The notes: generated by a model from the letters alone, not told the origin. A stretch of DNA of 58,973 nt from CAZTPJ01 sp964614515 (GCA_964614515.1 CAZTPJ010000015.1:1-58973), one strand, 5' to 3'; shown: positions 43,332 to 52,877, numbered from the stretch's first letter. Numbers and translations: made by a program.

Positions 43332-44264
43332 ATGAGGTATCGAATCGCGCTGCAGGTGTTGCTGGTTGCATTGGTCTGCACGGCGGGCGTGCTGTGGGCG
43401 TGGACCGCGTTTCGTGCGCCTCACGGCCAGTACGAAGATTACGAAGATTCGGAGGATCGCCCGCCGCGGATCGTCGCGCTCAGCCCGGCCATCGCCGTGA
43501 CGCTGCGCGATCTCGGACTTTCGCACTTGATCGTCGGCAGGCACGCCTGGGACATGGTGCTGGGCGATGATGTTCCTGTGTGCGGGGATCAGACGGGGAT
43601 CGACTATGAAGCGCTGATCGCGGCCAGGCCCACGCACGTCCTCACGCAGTGGGGCACGCGAGACCTGCCCGCGCGCCTCGAAGAACTGCGCAGACAACGC
43701 GGCTGGTTCGTCCACGACCATCGACTGCTGTCGCTCAATGATGTCGCCGATACGGCCGTGGTGCTCGCCGAACAGTTCGGTGCGTGGGCGAGTGATGACG
43801 CAGCGCTTCCATCCTCGCCGGCGAATGTCCGCGAAGCGTTGGATCAGGCCTGGTTGCATCGCGATGGCGTGGCCGCGGCCGGGCGCATCTTGCTCCTTGC
43901 GAGCGTTGATCCTCCCGCGGCGCTGGGGCCGGGGTCGTGTCATCACGAGTTGCTGGTTCGGCTCGGTGGCCGACCGGCGATGGAGGCTGGACGGCCGTAT
44001 GTCCCGTTGGAGATCGAAACACTGCTGAGCATGGACGCGGATGTGATTGTTGTGTTCCGCGCGCGGGCATCCGCGAGTCCCGACACGCAAGAGTGGGCCG
44101 AGATTGAGCAGGCCCTTGGCCCGCTGGCGCAACGGCCGATCCCGGCCGTGACCTCGCGGCGGGTGGTGATAATTGAGCATCCGCTGGCCCTGACGCCCGC
44201 CACATCGCTGATGGAAGTCGCGCGGCTGCTCGGGGAAGGCATTGAGGCGTTGGACGGCCGGTAA
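43332..44264 (+). CDS. Periplasmic binding protein of the BtuF/FecB family (cobalamin or iron-siderophore)
   Basis: 310 residues with an N-terminal signal/anchor (IALQVLLVALVCTAGVLWAW). The class III binding-protein pattern is clear: PPRIVALSPAIAVTLRDLGL, 'LIVGRHAWDMVLGDDVPVCG', DYEALIAARPTHVLTQWGT, 'ETLLSMDADVIVVFRARASA' and 'AVTSRRVVIIEHPLALTPAT'. It would deliver a vitamin B12-like or iron chelate ligand to an ABC permease, none of which is nearby. Four nt after the previous gene. Acidic patch YEDYEDSEDR follows the anchor. Confidence 0.85.
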   Translation: MRYRIALQVLLVALVCTAGVLWAWTAFRAPHGQYEDYEDSEDRPPRIVALSPAIAVTLRDLGLSHLIVGRHAWDMVLGDDVPVCGDQTGIDYEALIAARPTHVLTQWGTRDLPARLEELRRQRGWFVHDHRLLSLNDVADTAVVLAEQFGAWASDDAALPSSPANVREALDQAWLHRDGVAAAGRILLLASVDPPAALGPGSCHHELLVRLGGRPAMEAGRPYVPLEIETLLSMDADVIVVFRARASASPDTQEWAEIEQALGPLAQRPIPAVTSRRVVIIEHPLALTPATSLMEVARLLGEGIEALDGR

Positions 44265-44401
44265 TGGCGTTGAATTTGTGGTATCATGTCTTGGGCAGAT
44301 CGTGCGAACCTTCGTGGGTGTGTGGCGTGATCGCTGGTTGGGCCTCGTCGTCGTCGGCGGGTACTGACGATGCGGTCGCGGAACATCGAAGGAGGTGTGC
44401 G

Positions 44402-44971
44402 ATGACGATGACAACGATGGCGGGTGTGGGCGTCGGTGTTGTTATGACGAGCGCGATGAGCGCCTGGGCGCAGGAGCGGTGGATCATCGAGACGAGCAAC
44501 GTGGTCTCGCCCACGCAACCGCTCGCGACGGTGCGGCTGTCGGTGGAGTTCAATCCCGTGGATCATGCGTTCGCAGCGTCGCTATTCACAGTGCGCGCGA
44601 GCGAGCCGGGTTGGAGCAATCCCAGACACCTGATCGGACCGCCGAATGGGCCTCCCTTGATTGTCGCCTTATATGTGCAGGGGATCACGGTCGGTCAGAT
44701 TCACTTTCCACCCGTGGTCATGGCGAACACGGCCAATCCGATTGCGGCGTATGAAATCGACTGGTCAACGAACGACTTCCGGCCTCGGCTTGTGACGATT
44801 GAGACACTCACCACTCGCTTCGATGTGTATATCAGCGACACATCGCCTGCGTCCGAGAGCCGCATGGCCACGCTCATGGAGGGTCGCGGCGAGATTCGGG
44901 TCATTCCCGCGCCCGGGGCGCTGAGCGTGCTGGGCGTGCTTGGACTGACGGCCGTGCGTCGCAGGCGGTGA
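44402..44971 (+). CDS. Exported protein with PEP-CTERM-like sorting tail
   Basis: 189 residues. Perfect SD (aggaggtg) before the ATG at 44402, signal peptide (MAGVGVGVVMTSAMSAWA, cut before QERW), a beta-rich central domain of unknown function ('LATVRLSVEFNPVDHAFAAS', 'PIAAYEIDWSTNDFRPRLVT') and a C-terminal sorting signal: IPAPGALSVLGVLGLTAV followed by RRRR, the PEP-CTERM-like arrangement used for exosortase processing. Convergent with the sigma factor gene, one base apart. Confidence 0.82.
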   Translation: MTMTTMAGVGVGVVMTSAMSAWAQERWIIETSNVVSPTQPLATVRLSVEFNPVDHAFAASLFTVRASEPGWSNPRHLIGPPNGPPLIVALYVQGITVGQIHFPPVVMANTANPIAAYEIDWSTNDFRPRLVTIETLTTRFDVYISDTSPASESRMATLMEGRGEIRVIPAPGALSVLGVLGLTAVRRRR

Positions 44972-44972
44972 T

Positions 44973-45605
44973 TCACCCCTGCTGCGAGAAGAAGTTGCCG
45001 ATCGGTCCCATGGCCTCGCGAAGACGATCGTGTGCGCGGGCGCGGAGCATGTACGTCGCGCCTTCGCTGCGCCCAAGCGCGGAGGCGACTTCTTCGATCG
45101 GCTTGCCCTCAAGGTCATACATCCGCACGACCTTCTCATAATCGGCGGGGAGCGTTCGCAGCGCGGCATCGAGATGTCGCACGGCCTCTCCGCCTGCGGC
45201 GACGCGGCTGGGCGTGGGTCCGCTGGCGCTGAGCACCTCGATCAGGTCCACCATCGACTCATTGGGGGTTCGCTTGTTGTGAACCTGCTTTCGCGGGTCA
45301 GGGCGGCGGGCGGCCTCGAAAGCGCGAATGGCGTCGATGAGGTTGTTCTCGGCGAGGCGTGAGAGCCACGCCTGAAAGTTGCTCGCGGTGCCGGTCTTGA
45401 ATGAGGCGAGGCGCGAACAGGCTTCGAGATAGGTCACTTGCATGACATCATCGACATCGAGGACGCTTCGCCACGTCTGGCCGATGCGTGATTCGATGCG
45501 GGCGCGGATCGGCGGTGCGCACGCTTCGAGGAGCGAAACCAGCGACTCGCGGTCGCCCGCGCGGGCCTTGGTCAGTAGGTCATCCGCGTTCGATGGCAGG
45601 GACAT
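44973..45605 (-). CDS. ECF-type RNA polymerase sigma factor
   Basis: 210 residues from MSLPSNADDLLTKARAGDRE, with AAAGGA before the ATG. Region 2: RIGQTWRSVLDVDDVMQVTY and 'LEACSRLASFKTGTASNFQA' plus WLSRLAENNLIDAIRA. Region 4: LRTLPADYEKVVRMYDLEGK, PIEEVASALGRSEGATYMLR. It matches planctomycete ECF sigma factors. No anti-sigma gene is adjacent; the divergent neighbour is a lipoprotein 85 nt away. Confidence 0.9.
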   Translation of the reverse strand: MSLPSNADDLLTKARAGDRESLVSLLEACAPPIRARIESRIGQTWRSVLDVDDVMQVTYLEACSRLASFKTGTASNFQAWLSRLAENNLIDAIRAFEAARRPDPRKQVHNKRTPNESMVDLIEVLSASGPTPSRVAAGGEAVRHLDAALRTLPADYEKVVRMYDLEGKPIEEVASALGRSEGATYMLRARAHDRLREAMGPIGNFFSQQG

Positions 45606-45690
45606 GGCGGTTCCTTTCACGGTGCGCCGAGCATTGTACCGGCTCCGGGGGGCGGGCAATGGACTCCTGCGACACTCGCCCATACTGTCC

Positions 45691-46221
45691 ATGACCATGA
45701 AACGATGCATGATGTGGCTTGGGTTGTCGGTGACGCTCGCCTTGACGGGATGCGCGGCGGTGCAGAACGATCGACTCACGCTCAGCGACGTGGCGGCCGT
45801 GCGTGAGGGTGATGGCACCCAGGATGCCCCGGCCGTCGAGTGGTCCCCGAGGTCGATTGATGGCATGGATCGTTCGTCGTGGACGTTGGCGACGGTGGCG
45901 GTTCCGGCGGACGCGACGCTGCATCCGCCGGCGTATCAGCCGCATCGACAATTGGTGGATGCGACCGCGCGACAGCGCGGGGAGTTTCCGTCCGCGGAGT
46001 CCGCGTTTGAACTTCGCGAAGGTTCGGGCATGGCGCAGTTGCGCGAGGCGTTTCTGATGCCGGTGCTTGGTTTGTGGGATGCGGTGATGATTGTGCCGCG
46101 GATGTTCATCGATCATCCGTGGGACGCGGTTGGAAGCCCGGGGACGGAGTATCAGCGTTGGTCGCCGAAAGGTCCGCCGGGCGTTGAGACGGCGCCGCCT
46201 TCGGGCGACGTGGCCGATTAG
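45691..46221 (+). CDS. Predicted lipoprotein of unknown function
   Basis: 176 residues. Lipoprotein signal: MTMKRCMMWLGLSVTLALTG ending in the lipobox TGC. The mature protein is soluble, with 'STWTLATVAVPADATLHPPA'-like extended sequence and 'FLMPVLGLWDAVMIVPRMFI' near the C-terminus, which could be a membrane-associating helix. No family known. The ATG lies four bases after catact, so a leaderless start is possible; no SD seen. Divergent from the sigma factor. Confidence 0.7.
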   Translation: MTMKRCMMWLGLSVTLALTGCAAVQNDRLTLSDVAAVREGDGTQDAPAVEWSPRSIDGMDRSSWTLATVAVPADATLHPPAYQPHRQLVDATARQRGEFPSAESAFELREGSGMAQLREAFLMPVLGLWDAVMIVPRMFIDHPWDAVGSPGTEYQRWSPKGPPGVETAPPSGDVAD

Positions 46222-46254
46222 CAGTGAACATGGGTTGAGGGTTGAACGCCCGGC

Positions 46255-47802
46255 TCACTTGCGCAAGTCGGCGATGAGCGCCTTGAGCGCCTCGCGCCGG
46301 GCGCGGATGTCGCGATAACTGATCTGTTGAATCGCGATGGATGAGGCGATCTGATCGGCCTCCTCGGCCGCTTCGAGATTGCGATCCCGCTCAGCCTTGG
46401 CCTGAAGCGCGGTCATCAGGCGATATCGCAGATCCATGCCCACGTCGTCGTTGTGGGCCTTGTGAAAGTCGGACAGAACGCGCCGGAAGATCTCCACGGC
46501 TTCATCGATCCACGAAATCGCCATGAACGCCTGGCCGAGATAATTCATTGACGCCACGCGGTTCTTCGCGTCGCGCTGTGATTCCTGAAAGAGCGCGATG
46601 GCCTGCTCGTGTTCGCCGAGTTCGAGCCGCCGCTTGCCGAGTTCGAACTTCAGCGTCAGGTCCGTTGGATATGCCTCAACCTGCGCCTGGAGTTCCTTGG
46701 CTTCCTCCTCCACGAACTTGCGGCGCTTTTCTTCGTAGGTCTTGACGGCCGATTCGTCATTCGGATTCGCCTCGGCCATCTGTCGATACTCGGCGAGTTG
46801 TCGCTTATAGCGTCTCAGGCGGATTTCGCCCGCGCGCTGGCGGAAGCGGAACTGCTTGGTCTTCTCATAGGTGTGCATGAGCACTTTGTACGCGCGGCTC
46901 TCGTCTTCCTCGCGCCCGCGTTCAAGCAGCCGCTGCGCGTAGTTCATCACCGTGGGCAGGTCTTCGGGCTTGGCGCGGAAGTCCTGCTCGGCCTTGGCGA
47001 TCAGGCGGTCGATCGTCTCTTCCGTCTTGACGATGCGCTCGCCCTCCTCGATCATGCGCTGAGAGTCGAGATTGCGAACGTTCGCGCGGAACCCGCCGGA
47101 CGTGCCCGTCTGGTCATATCCCCCCTGCGACATCGCGGACATCGCGGAGAGATTCCGCACTGCGGCAACAAGCGGGCCATTGCCGGGGTCGAGGCGCGTC
47201 GCATGTTCACCGGCGATCACGGCCTTGTCAAAGGCGCCGATCTGCTTGAACGCCTCCATGAGTTTGACGTAGAGGTCTTTTCGCGGCTTTTTCTCGCGCC
47301 CGACGATCGCCATCGCGCGGTCGCCCAGCCAGTAGCCCGGCTCAGGCAGATTCGCCTTTGCCGCGGACTCCGCGGCGCGAACCGCGAAGAACGGATCGTC
47401 AGGCTTCATCGCCCAGGCCAGGAGCGCGGCGAGGTATCGCTCGACAGGACCGCGCCCGCCGAACTCCTTTTGCGTTTCCTTGCTCAGGCCCTTCTTGCCC
47501 GCCTTGCTGGAAAGGAATGCGTGCGCCGACTGAAAGAACGCCTCCAGCGCCGGCATGTTGTGTGGATCAAGACGAAGGCCCCGAAGCCACAGTTGCAACG
47601 CGAACTCGTAGTTCGTCGAGTCCTGCGCCGCTTTGGCGTGAAGAAAGAACTTCGAGGCCTTCTCGGGCGAGAACTCTGGCTGCTCGGCCGTGGTGGAAGG
47701 CTTCTCGGGAGGCTTCGTGCCGTTCCCGTCGCCGTTCTTTGTCTCGGAGGCGACGGCCGCATCTTCCGGAGGTTGCGTCTTTTTCTTAGCGAACAGCGCC
47801 AA
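46255..47802 (-). CDS. TPR-repeat protein
   Basis: 515 residues if started at the TTG at 47802 (LALFAKKKTQPPEDAAVASE), which has AGAGG eight bases upstream; an ATG at 47883 without SD is an alternative. After a charged N-terminal linker come TPR-like helices: 'KFFLHAKAAQDSTNYEFALQ', LWLRGLRLDPHNMPALEAFF, 'AFDKAVIAGEHATRLDPGNG', KFELGKRRLELGEHEQAIAL. A long charged coiled segment (about 300-400, YKRQLAEYRQMAEANPNDES) separates the repeat groups. No signal peptide, so probably a cytoplasmic scaffold. Convergent with the lipoprotein gene. Confidence 0.8.
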   Translation of the reverse strand: MALFAKKKTQPPEDAAVASETKNGDGNGTKPPEKPSTTAEQPEFSPEKASKFFLHAKAAQDSTNYEFALQLWLRGLRLDPHNMPALEAFFQSAHAFLSSKAGKKGLSKETQKEFGGRGPVERYLAALLAWAMKPDDPFFAVRAAESAAKANLPEPGYWLGDRAMAIVGREKKPRKDLYVKLMEAFKQIGAFDKAVIAGEHATRLDPGNGPLVAAVRNLSAMSAMSQGGYDQTGTSGGFRANVRNLDSQRMIEEGERIVKTEETIDRLIAKAEQDFRAKPEDLPTVMNYAQRLLERGREEDESRAYKVLMHTYEKTKQFRFRQRAGEIRLRRYKRQLAEYRQMAEANPNDESAVKTYEEKRRKFVEEEAKELQAQVEAYPTDLTLKFELGKRRLELGEHEQAIALFQESQRDAKNRVASMNYLGQAFMAISWIDEAVEIFRRVLSDFHKAHNDDVGMDLRYRLMTALQAKAERDRNLEAAEEADQIASSIAIQQISYRDIRARREALKALIADLRK

Positions 47803-47938
47803 GGCGGGATCCTCTGGTGGCGATCGCGGGAAATCCTCGGCCGTGGTTGGGAGGATTGCTCGGAGGCATTGTACACGAGTCATCGGCGATGCGGAGGCCG
47901 TGATCCGGGGAACTTGCAGAATCGCCTATCATCGGGCC

Positions 47939-48505
47939 ATGTCGATTGATCCAGCAGCCCTTCGCATCCGGAGTTTCCCGGACCCCGTGTTGCGCGGGCG
48001 TGCCGCGCCCGTGGGGGAAGTGACCGAGGAGACTCGGGCCGTGGCGGCGAGGATGATCGAACTGATGCACGAGGCCGACGGCATCGGCCTGGCCGCGCCA
48101 CAGGTCGGCCTGAGTTGGCGATTGTTCGTCGTCCATGTGCCTGAGGGAGAGGGGCGATCGGCCACGGCCTCGCCGCAGACCGCGACGCCCCAGCCGATCG
48201 TCTGCATCAATCCGGAAGTCACGCCCGTCAAGTCCGAACTCGTCGGCGGATCGGAAGGGTGCCTGAGTTTGCCGGATATCACCTGTGAAGTCTTTCGCCC
48301 CGCCATCGCCCGCCTGTCGGCGCTGGACGTGACGGGCAAGCCGTTTGAGATCACGGCCGAAGGGCTGCTGGCGAGGTGCTTCCAGCACGAGTTCGATCAT
48401 CTTAACGGCGTGCTCATCATCGATCGGATGACGCTCAAGTCGCAACTGGCGAACAAGGCGGTGATCCGGCGGATGGAGCAAGCCGGGGCGGGCCGACGGC
48501 CATGA
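47939..48505 (+). CDS. def: Peptide deformylase
   Basis: 188-residue metalloenzyme that removes formyl from nascent proteins. All three motifs are present: GIGLAAPQVG (about 48), EGCLSLP (about 106) and QHEFDHLNG (about 150), giving the Cys and two His metal ligands. A tatcat 7-12 bases before the ATG suggests a leaderless start. Its stop overlaps the fmt start (ATGA), the classic def-fmt pairing. Confidence 0.96.
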   Translation: MSIDPAALRIRSFPDPVLRGRAAPVGEVTEETRAVAARMIELMHEADGIGLAAPQVGLSWRLFVVHVPEGEGRSATASPQTATPQPIVCINPEVTPVKSELVGGSEGCLSLPDITCEVFRPAIARLSALDVTGKPFEITAEGLLARCFQHEFDHLNGVLIIDRMTLKSQLANKAVIRRMEQAGAGRRP

Positions 48506-49446
48506 CGCCGATGCGCGTGGCGTACTTCGGCTCCGGGGCGTTTGGCCTGCCGACGCTCGAGATTCTGTGTGAGCGAACCGAGGTTGTGGGGATCGTTTCC
48601 CAGCCCGCGCGTCCGGCGGGACGGGGGGGGCGGGTGTCGCCGACGCCCGTTGCGGCGTGGACCACCGAGCATCGGCCGCAGACGCCGCTGCTGACGCCCG
48701 AGGATGTCAACGAGCCGCGGGTTGTGGAGCAGGTCCACGCCTGGGGGGCGGATGCGTGGGTGGTGGTGGCATTTGGACAGAAGTTAAGCGAAAGGCTGCT
48801 TGAGGGCGTATTCGCGGTGAATCTCCATGCGTCGCGCTTGCCGCGATGGCGCGGGGCATCGCCAATCCAGTCGGCGATCCTCGCGGGGGATGTGGAGACG
48901 GGCAACAGCGTCATCACGCTGGCGCAGCGAATGGACGCGGGGCTGATTCTCGCGCAATCTCGCGTCGCGATCGATCCCGCGTGGACATCGGCGGACCTGG
49001 AAGAGACGCTTGCACGCGATGGACCCGCGCTGGTGTGGGCGGTGCTCGAAGCCCACCGACGCGGCGAGGCCCAGGGCCGGCCGCAGGATCCATCGCTCGT
49101 CACACGCGCCGCGAAACTCTCACGCGCGGATGCATGGGTGAAATTTGATGACACGGCCGGAGCCTGTCGCCGCCGGATTCACGGGCTGAACCCGTGGCCT
49201 GGGGTCAGCGTGACGCTCAACGGTGAGTCGATCAAACTGCTGCGAGCGGGCGTGGTGGAAAGGGCCAGGGCCGATACGGAAGAAGTGGGAATAGGAGGCG
49301 TTGTGGACGCCGCGGCGGGAACGGTGCGATGCGGGGGGGGGACGGCCCTGCGGATTCTTGAGGTTCAGCCTGCGGGCGGGAGGAAGATGTCGTGGGCGGA
49401 GTTCGCGCGAGGTCGAAGCATCAATCGCGGCGATCGCATGGCGTGA
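48502..49446 (+). CDS. fmt: Methionyl-tRNA formyltransferase
   Basis: 314 residues; adds a formyl group to initiator Met-tRNA. Formyltransferase core: VNLHASRLPRWRGASPIQSA (His near 110), 'GDVETGNSVITLAQRMDAGL', and the C-terminal OB-fold-like tRNA-binding domain (HGLNPWPGVSVTLNGESIKL). Overlaps def by 4 nt and the next gene by 4 nt (GTGA). Two G8-G9 runs lie in frame. Confidence 0.95.
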   Translation: MTPMRVAYFGSGAFGLPTLEILCERTEVVGIVSQPARPAGRGGRVSPTPVAAWTTEHRPQTPLLTPEDVNEPRVVEQVHAWGADAWVVVAFGQKLSERLLEGVFAVNLHASRLPRWRGASPIQSAILAGDVETGNSVITLAQRMDAGLILAQSRVAIDPAWTSADLEETLARDGPALVWAVLEAHRRGEAQGRPQDPSLVTRAAKLSRADAWVKFDDTAGACRRRIHGLNPWPGVSVTLNGESIKLLRAGVVERARADTEEVGIGGVVDAAAGTVRCGGGTALRILEVQPAGGRKMSWAEFARGRSINRGDRMA

Positions 49447-50045
49447 TCAAGACGCTGTGGGATCTCGTGCGATCGGCCGCGGGGGCGGACCGCGAGGATG
49501 CGTCCGCGGCGCGACCGAGTCGCGGCACGCCTCGAACGAAGCCGTCGATCGCTGCGCCGCGAACGCAAACCGCGCCGCGCGGCGCGGGCCGTGCCTCCAT
49601 GCAGGATCGCTATGACGCGATGTCGCGCGAGATGCTCGCAAAGCACGGCGTACAAGTTCGCAAGTGGCGCACCGCCATGACCGGCGTCGCATGGGAAGCC
49701 ATGGACAGGTCCGGCGTCAGACGCAAGTGGATCGAGGCGCCGCGGCCCAAGGGTCCGATGTCCGCAGCGGTGTTTCTGCATGAAATCGGCCATCACGCGA
49801 TCGGGCTTGGGGCATATCGTCCGCGATGTCTGGAGGAGTATCACGCGTGGGCGTTCGCCATCGCCGAGATGGAACAGCGCGGACTGAACGTGACGGAAGG
49901 CGTGCGTCGGCGCATGCACGCATCGCTGCATTACGCGATTGCGAAAGCGGGACGGCGAGGATTGAAGCGCATTCCGCCCGAGTTGGAGCCATTCGCCGCG
50001 CCGCCGGCGAAGCGGCGGCGCACGNNNNNNNNNNGGTCGTATTGA
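49443..50045 (+). CDS. HExxH metallopeptidase-like protein, interrupted by an assembly gap
   Basis: At least 194 residues before the gap. The motif AAVFLHEIGHHAIGLGAYRP followed by EEYHAWAFAIAEMEQRG resembles the M78 (ImmA/IrrE) zinc peptidase core: HEIGHH with a downstream Glu. The N-terminal third is basic and Ala/Arg-rich. GTG start overlaps fmt. The ten Ns at 50025-50034 have unknown true length, so the frame after the gap and the stop at 50045 are not reliable. ImmA-like peptidases usually cut repressors of mobile elements, but no phage genes are present here. Confidence 0.6.
   Translation: MIKTLWDLVRSAAGADREDASAARPSRGTPRTKPSIAAPRTQTAPRGAGRASMQDRYDAMSREMLAKHGVQVRKWRTAMTGVAWEAMDRSGVRRKWIEAPRPKGPMSAAVFLHEIGHHAIGLGAYRPRCLEEYHAWAFAIAEMEQRGLNVTEGVRRRMHASLHYAIAKAGRRGLKRIPPELEPFAAPPAKRRRTXXXXSY
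50025..50034. other. Assembly gap (10 N)
   Basis: A run of ten N. A fixed-length filler is likely, so the real distance between the two sides is unknown. The sequence on each side shares the phrase attcgccgcgccg, which suggests that a local repeat broke the assembly. Confidence 0.98.
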
Positions 50046-50242
50046 TGCCAATCCCCCCGGTGTGGGCCCATTTCGCCGCGCCGCGGGCTACGGGGGGGCG
50101 CACGGCGGCGAGCAGGACGTGATGACGATCGGGGATCAGCCTCCCTCAGAATGCGGTGGCATGGGCGTCCGAGCCTGTGCTTGTTGGAACCGGTCAACGG
50201 GCGTGAAGTTCAAGTGCCTCGATCGCTTGCGCGATCGGCTCT

Positions 50243-52858
50243 TTAGCGGGCCACGTCAAGAAACTCAGCCATGTTGAGCGAGCGGCGAAGGTCGTCGGCC
50301 ATTCGCTCGATGTCCTGACGTTCTTCATCGGTGCGTGCGCTTTGCAGCAGTTGGTCGAAGATGTCGAGGCCGCGCACGTCGCCGAGATTGAGGATCGCGC
50401 GTCGCGCTTCGCGGGCGGTTCGCGCTTCGCGATCGGTCGCGAGGTTCGCGAGCGAATCAAAGACGGCGGCCGTGTCGTGATGGGCCAGGCTGGTCATCGC
50501 GCGGATCGCCACGGGCCGCGTGCGATTCAGATTGCCCGGGCTGGCCAGACGCATTGCGACATCAAGACCCTCGCGATAATCCAGCAGGCTCAGGGCATCG
50601 AGCGCGGCCTGTCTCATGCGATCATGCTGTGAATCCGTCTCGGCCGCGCGGAGGATCACCGGCAGCCACTCAATCCGCCGAATCCCGCCCAGTGCGCGAA
50701 CCGACGCGGAACGCACAAGCAGGCTCTCATCGCTCTCCGCACGCCCCGCCAGCCACGGGGCCATGCGATCCGCGACATTGCCATCGAGTACGGCCAGGTG
50801 GCCAATGGCCTGCACGATCGCCTCGCGCACGAACGGATCATTGATCGTTGTCCGCGCGATGGACATCAGGCGAATGCCGTCTCCCGCGTCGCGCAGCGAA
50901 CGCACGCCCGCGATGCGAACTGCCTTGTGGACAGAACCATCGCGAATCATGCGTTCCAGGGCCGTCGCGGCGGTGGCGGATGGATTCTCCGCCAGCGCCC
51001 GCGCGGCTTGCACGCGAGATGCCAATGTCGGCCCGCGCGACAACTGCGAGAGCCAGCGAGACTCGGGCTGACGGACTGTGATTTCGGCGAGGACATCGAG
51101 GTTGGGATTGACGGCCACGATTTGCGGCGCATCGCCCAGGGGCAGCGTGGCGGTGGTTTCCTTCGCATCGACGTGGATGATCGCCTCGCGCGGCGATGAT
51201 GATCCCTGCGTGAGAATCCACACGGGCAGGTCAAACGCGAACGCGGGATTGAAGCCGTCGATGGTCTGATTCTGCACGATGCGCAGCGTCAGGTCGCCGC
51301 TGTCCACGTCGTACCGCGTGTCGATCGTCAGGCGAGGGATGCCGGGGCGATAGCACCACTGATCGAAGAACTGCGTGAGCGACTCGCCGGAGACGGCCTC
51401 AAGCGCCTTGCGAAGGTCAGCGGTTTCGACGAGGCCCGTTGCCTTGTGCCGCTGGAGATAGACGCGGAGGCCCTCGAAGAACACGCCGTCGCCGAGTTTG
51501 CGTCGAAGCATGTGCAGCACGCTCGCGCCTTTGGGATATGGGTTGGAGGCTTTGCCGAAGACATCCCACGGCCGGTCATACTCCTTGCTGACAAGCGCGG
51601 GCTGGAACGGCGCGTGGCCCCGGTCGGCGCCGATGACGGCGTCGAAGTTTCCGATCATCGCGTTCTGATATCCGTCAATGCCGTCGCGCTCTTCGAACCA
51701 GAGTTCCGTGAAGTACGTCGCAAAGCCCTCGTTGAGCCAGATGTGTTCCCAGGATTTGCAGGTGATCAGATCGCCGTACCACTGGTGGATGAGTTCGTGG
51801 GCGATGAGTCCTTCGAGCGAGTGATCAAGCAGCGCGTCTGGCGAAAAAATGGCCGTGTCGAACATCGTGGTGGCGGTTGTGTTTTCCATTCCGCCTGCGC
51901 CGAAGTTCCAGACGACGAGTTGGGCGTATCGATCCCACGGATACGGCTCGCCGGTGAGCCGCACAAAGAGGTCCATCATGCGGGGGGTGTTGCCGTAAGT
52001 TCCGTGGACATTCGGCCCCTGGCCCGGGGGGACATAGACGGGCATGGGCAGCGCGGGCGTGCCAAGATCGACGATGTCAAACTTGCCGATGACGAGCGTC
52101 ACGAGGTAGAACGGATGCGGCTTGTCCTGGAGCCAGTGGAAGACTTCCATCGAGTCCGACATCGTTCGTGAGACGAGACGCCCGTTGGAACTCACTTCGT
52201 ATCCCTGCGGCACGGTGACGACGATCTCGGTGGTGGCGCGTTCGTTGGGAAAGTCGTGACACGGGAACCAGAAGGAGTTGGTCTGCGGCTGGCCCTGTGT
52301 GTGGATTTGAGCCGGGCGGCCGGGCCACTCGGGCGACTCCGGCGTCCAGAAGAGGCCGTCCGGAGGATCATTGATTTCATAGTGAATCACGAGGTCACGT
52401 CGTTCGCCGACGGGCAGGGGGGGGTCAAAAGTGAGCGAGAGCACGCGTCCATCGTGGTTGAAGTCGGTGCGATGTCCCGCGACGCGGGCGGATTCGATGT
52501 TGAGGAGTCGGGCGTTGAGCGTGAAGTGGTCGAGCGGGCGCGCGATCGGGGCAATGGTGAGCGTTTGGCGCACGAGCGCTCGCGGATCGTTCATGTCGGG
52601 GATGCCGATGTCCAGACGCATGTGGATGTGATCGACATGGCGACTTGGCGGATAGTTTCGCAGGTCACGTCCGGTGACTTCATCAAAATGCAAGGCCCGC
52701 CCGGGATCAAAGCCGGCGCGCTGCGCGGCATACATCCGATGCGCGAGGCAGCCGCACTCCCAGGCGTCGCCAATGACGCCGCGGCGCTCTTCGCCGCCGG
52801 CAACGACGATATGGCCGCCCATGATGACCAGAACCAGGATCGCGATTCGTCTAAGCAT
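50243..52858 (-). CDS. M1 family aminopeptidase with C-terminal HEAT-like repeats
   Basis: 871 residues. Signal peptide or N-terminal anchor (LRRIAILVLVIMGGHIVVAG). M1 catalytic domain: GAGGMEN exopeptidase motif, zinc motif HELIHQWYGD (H354, E355, H358) and the third ligand Glu in WLNEGFATYF. From about residue 620 to the end there are helical HEAT-like repeats ('FVREAIVQAIGHLAVLDGNV', 'DSQHDRMRQAALDALSLLDY', 'TAREARRAILNLGDVRGLDI'). Probably a periplasmic or outer-surface peptidase. It starts 19 nt after its paralogue. Confidence 0.92.
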   Translation of the reverse strand: MLRRIAILVLVIMGGHIVVAGGEERRGVIGDAWECGCLAHRMYAAQRAGFDPGRALHFDEVTGRDLRNYPPSRHVDHIHMRLDIGIPDMNDPRALVRQTLTIAPIARPLDHFTLNARLLNIESARVAGHRTDFNHDGRVLSLTFDPPLPVGERRDLVIHYEINDPPDGLFWTPESPEWPGRPAQIHTQGQPQTNSFWFPCHDFPNERATTEIVVTVPQGYEVSSNGRLVSRTMSDSMEVFHWLQDKPHPFYLVTLVIGKFDIVDLGTPALPMPVYVPPGQGPNVHGTYGNTPRMMDLFVRLTGEPYPWDRYAQLVVWNFGAGGMENTTATTMFDTAIFSPDALLDHSLEGLIAHELIHQWYGDLITCKSWEHIWLNEGFATYFTELWFEERDGIDGYQNAMIGNFDAVIGADRGHAPFQPALVSKEYDRPWDVFGKASNPYPKGASVLHMLRRKLGDGVFFEGLRVYLQRHKATGLVETADLRKALEAVSGESLTQFFDQWCYRPGIPRLTIDTRYDVDSGDLTLRIVQNQTIDGFNPAFAFDLPVWILTQGSSSPREAIIHVDAKETTATLPLGDAPQIVAVNPNLDVLAEITVRQPESRWLSQLSRGPTLASRVQAARALAENPSATAATALERMIRDGSVHKAVRIAGVRSLRDAGDGIRLMSIARTTINDPFVREAIVQAIGHLAVLDGNVADRMAPWLAGRAESDESLLVRSASVRALGGIRRIEWLPVILRAAETDSQHDRMRQAALDALSLLDYREGLDVAMRLASPGNLNRTRPVAIRAMTSLAHHDTAAVFDSLANLATDREARTAREARRAILNLGDVRGLDIFDQLLQSARTDEERQDIERMADDLRRSLNMAEFLDVAR

Positions 52859-52877
52859 GGAGGAAACTCCGTGAAAA

